IMG/VR virus record: IMGVR_UViG_3300032278_000047
Coordinates: 1 to 35,676 of that record
DNA length: 35,676 nt
Source of the DNA: a virus
Direction: 5' to 3' (one strand)
The notes below the pieces were generated by a model. The model was not told the origin of the DNA, did no database searches, and was given only the letters and a program-made list of their open reading frames with translations. Shown here piece after piece: positions 35,452 through 35,676 of this stretch. Every line of letters starts with the position of its first letter. Position 1 is the first letter of the stretch. The translations under genes and the position numbers were made by a program.

Positions 35452-35676
35452 CTGTTTTTGGATCTATAGTCGTTTTAGACCAATAGTTCTTCCTGTGTAC
35501 AGCTACTCCATTATATTTTTTAGGTGTTATATGTCTGCGTTGACCACTCCTATTAGGATTATAGGTATTTCTACCTATACCCAACTGTGGATTACGATAT
35601 TGTCTCATACGTCTAATTCGTTGCATTTTTACATTACCCATGGGCGGTAATATATCAAGTCGTTCTTCCCAAAATT
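35444..35676 (-). CDS. Basic protein, partial at window end
   Basis: Arg/Asn/Tyr-rich (RIRRMRQYRNPQLGIGRNTY). An ATG at 35641 lacks a ribosome site and the frame stays open to the window edge, so the gene probably begins outside. Its stop overlaps the start of the secreted protein. Family unknown. Confidence 0.5.
   Translation of the reverse strand, partial: FWEERLDILPPMGNVKMQRIRRMRQYRNPQLGIGRNTYNPNRSGQRRHITPKKYNGVAVHRKNYWSKTTIDPKTDE

Noticed and set aside
1-35676. CRISPR array, insertion sequence or attachment site
   Set aside because: No regularly spaced repeats, transposase or integrase motifs, or tRNA-overlapping direct repeats were seen.

Overview
The window is part of the genome of a T4-like tailed phage (myovirus) that infects a Gram-negative bacterium. 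The clearest markers are a contiguous block matching T4 genes 33-59-32 (late-transcription co-activator, helicase loader, single-stranded DNA-binding protein) and a T4-type RNase H. The host is judged Gram-negative because the phage encodes two lipobox-containing proteins and a GH108-type endolysin. The DNA is AT-rich, genes are packed with ATGA and TAATG stop/start overlaps, and four tRNA genes are present. CobS/CobT-like proteins, ThyX and an IscA protein recall marine T4-like phages, but the host itself cannot be named from this sequence.

Layout. At 3-710 the 3' end of a large plus-strand gene (possibly tail tape measure) meets everything else, which is on the minus strand; the two transcription units converge on overlapping stop codons inside a small hairpin. 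Reading in the direction of transcription (right to left): 35676-31508 holds a secreted LamG-like protein, NfuA and IscA iron-sulfur proteins, a GIY-YIG-like protein and small genes. 31508-28066 holds conserved T4-like unknowns, RNase H and a HAD phosphatase. 27933-25235 is a run of small genes, a tRNA-Pro and a helix-turn-helix protein. 25230-23663 holds a DNA methyltransferase preceded by a possible restriction-like partner. 23648-23418 carries tRNA-Ala, -Asn and -Thr. 22879-17631 holds a CobT-like metalloprotease/VWA protein and a CobS/MoxR-like AAA+ ATPase. 17482-14820 is mostly micro-genes, seven of them single-span membrane proteins of 36-58 residues. 14594-10816 holds small proteins including a SET domain protein, a glutaredoxin-like protein and zinc ribbons. 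10816-4096 holds DNA ligase, ThyX, membrane proteins, endolysin, a PD-(D/E)XK nuclease, a trypsin-like protease, a lipoprotein and a holin-like protein. 3943-707 holds a flagellin homologue with two small companions, then genes 33, 59 and 32.

Regulation. Two recurrent promoter families can be read directly. Family B (seven copies) is a near-consensus host sigma-70 promoter with TTGACT or TTGACA, an invariant 18-nt spacer, an extended -10 (TGGTATAAT) and usually a short standard leader containing a form of CAATTGAGGAAA; these look like early promoters. Family A (five good copies) has the box TAAACCTTTT 19 nt before a near-invariant CGTCTAATATAGTGTA; it lacks a -35 consensus and looks like an activator-dependent middle promoter. 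Two strong hairpin terminators with the same stem flank a 50-residue membrane protein gene.

Most notable points: a flagellin-family protein lying just upstream of the replication block; the HExxH/VWA protein paired with an AAA+ ATPase, each with its own early promoter; a complete IscA plus NfuA pair; a trypsin-like protease; a SET-domain protein; and the two promoter families.
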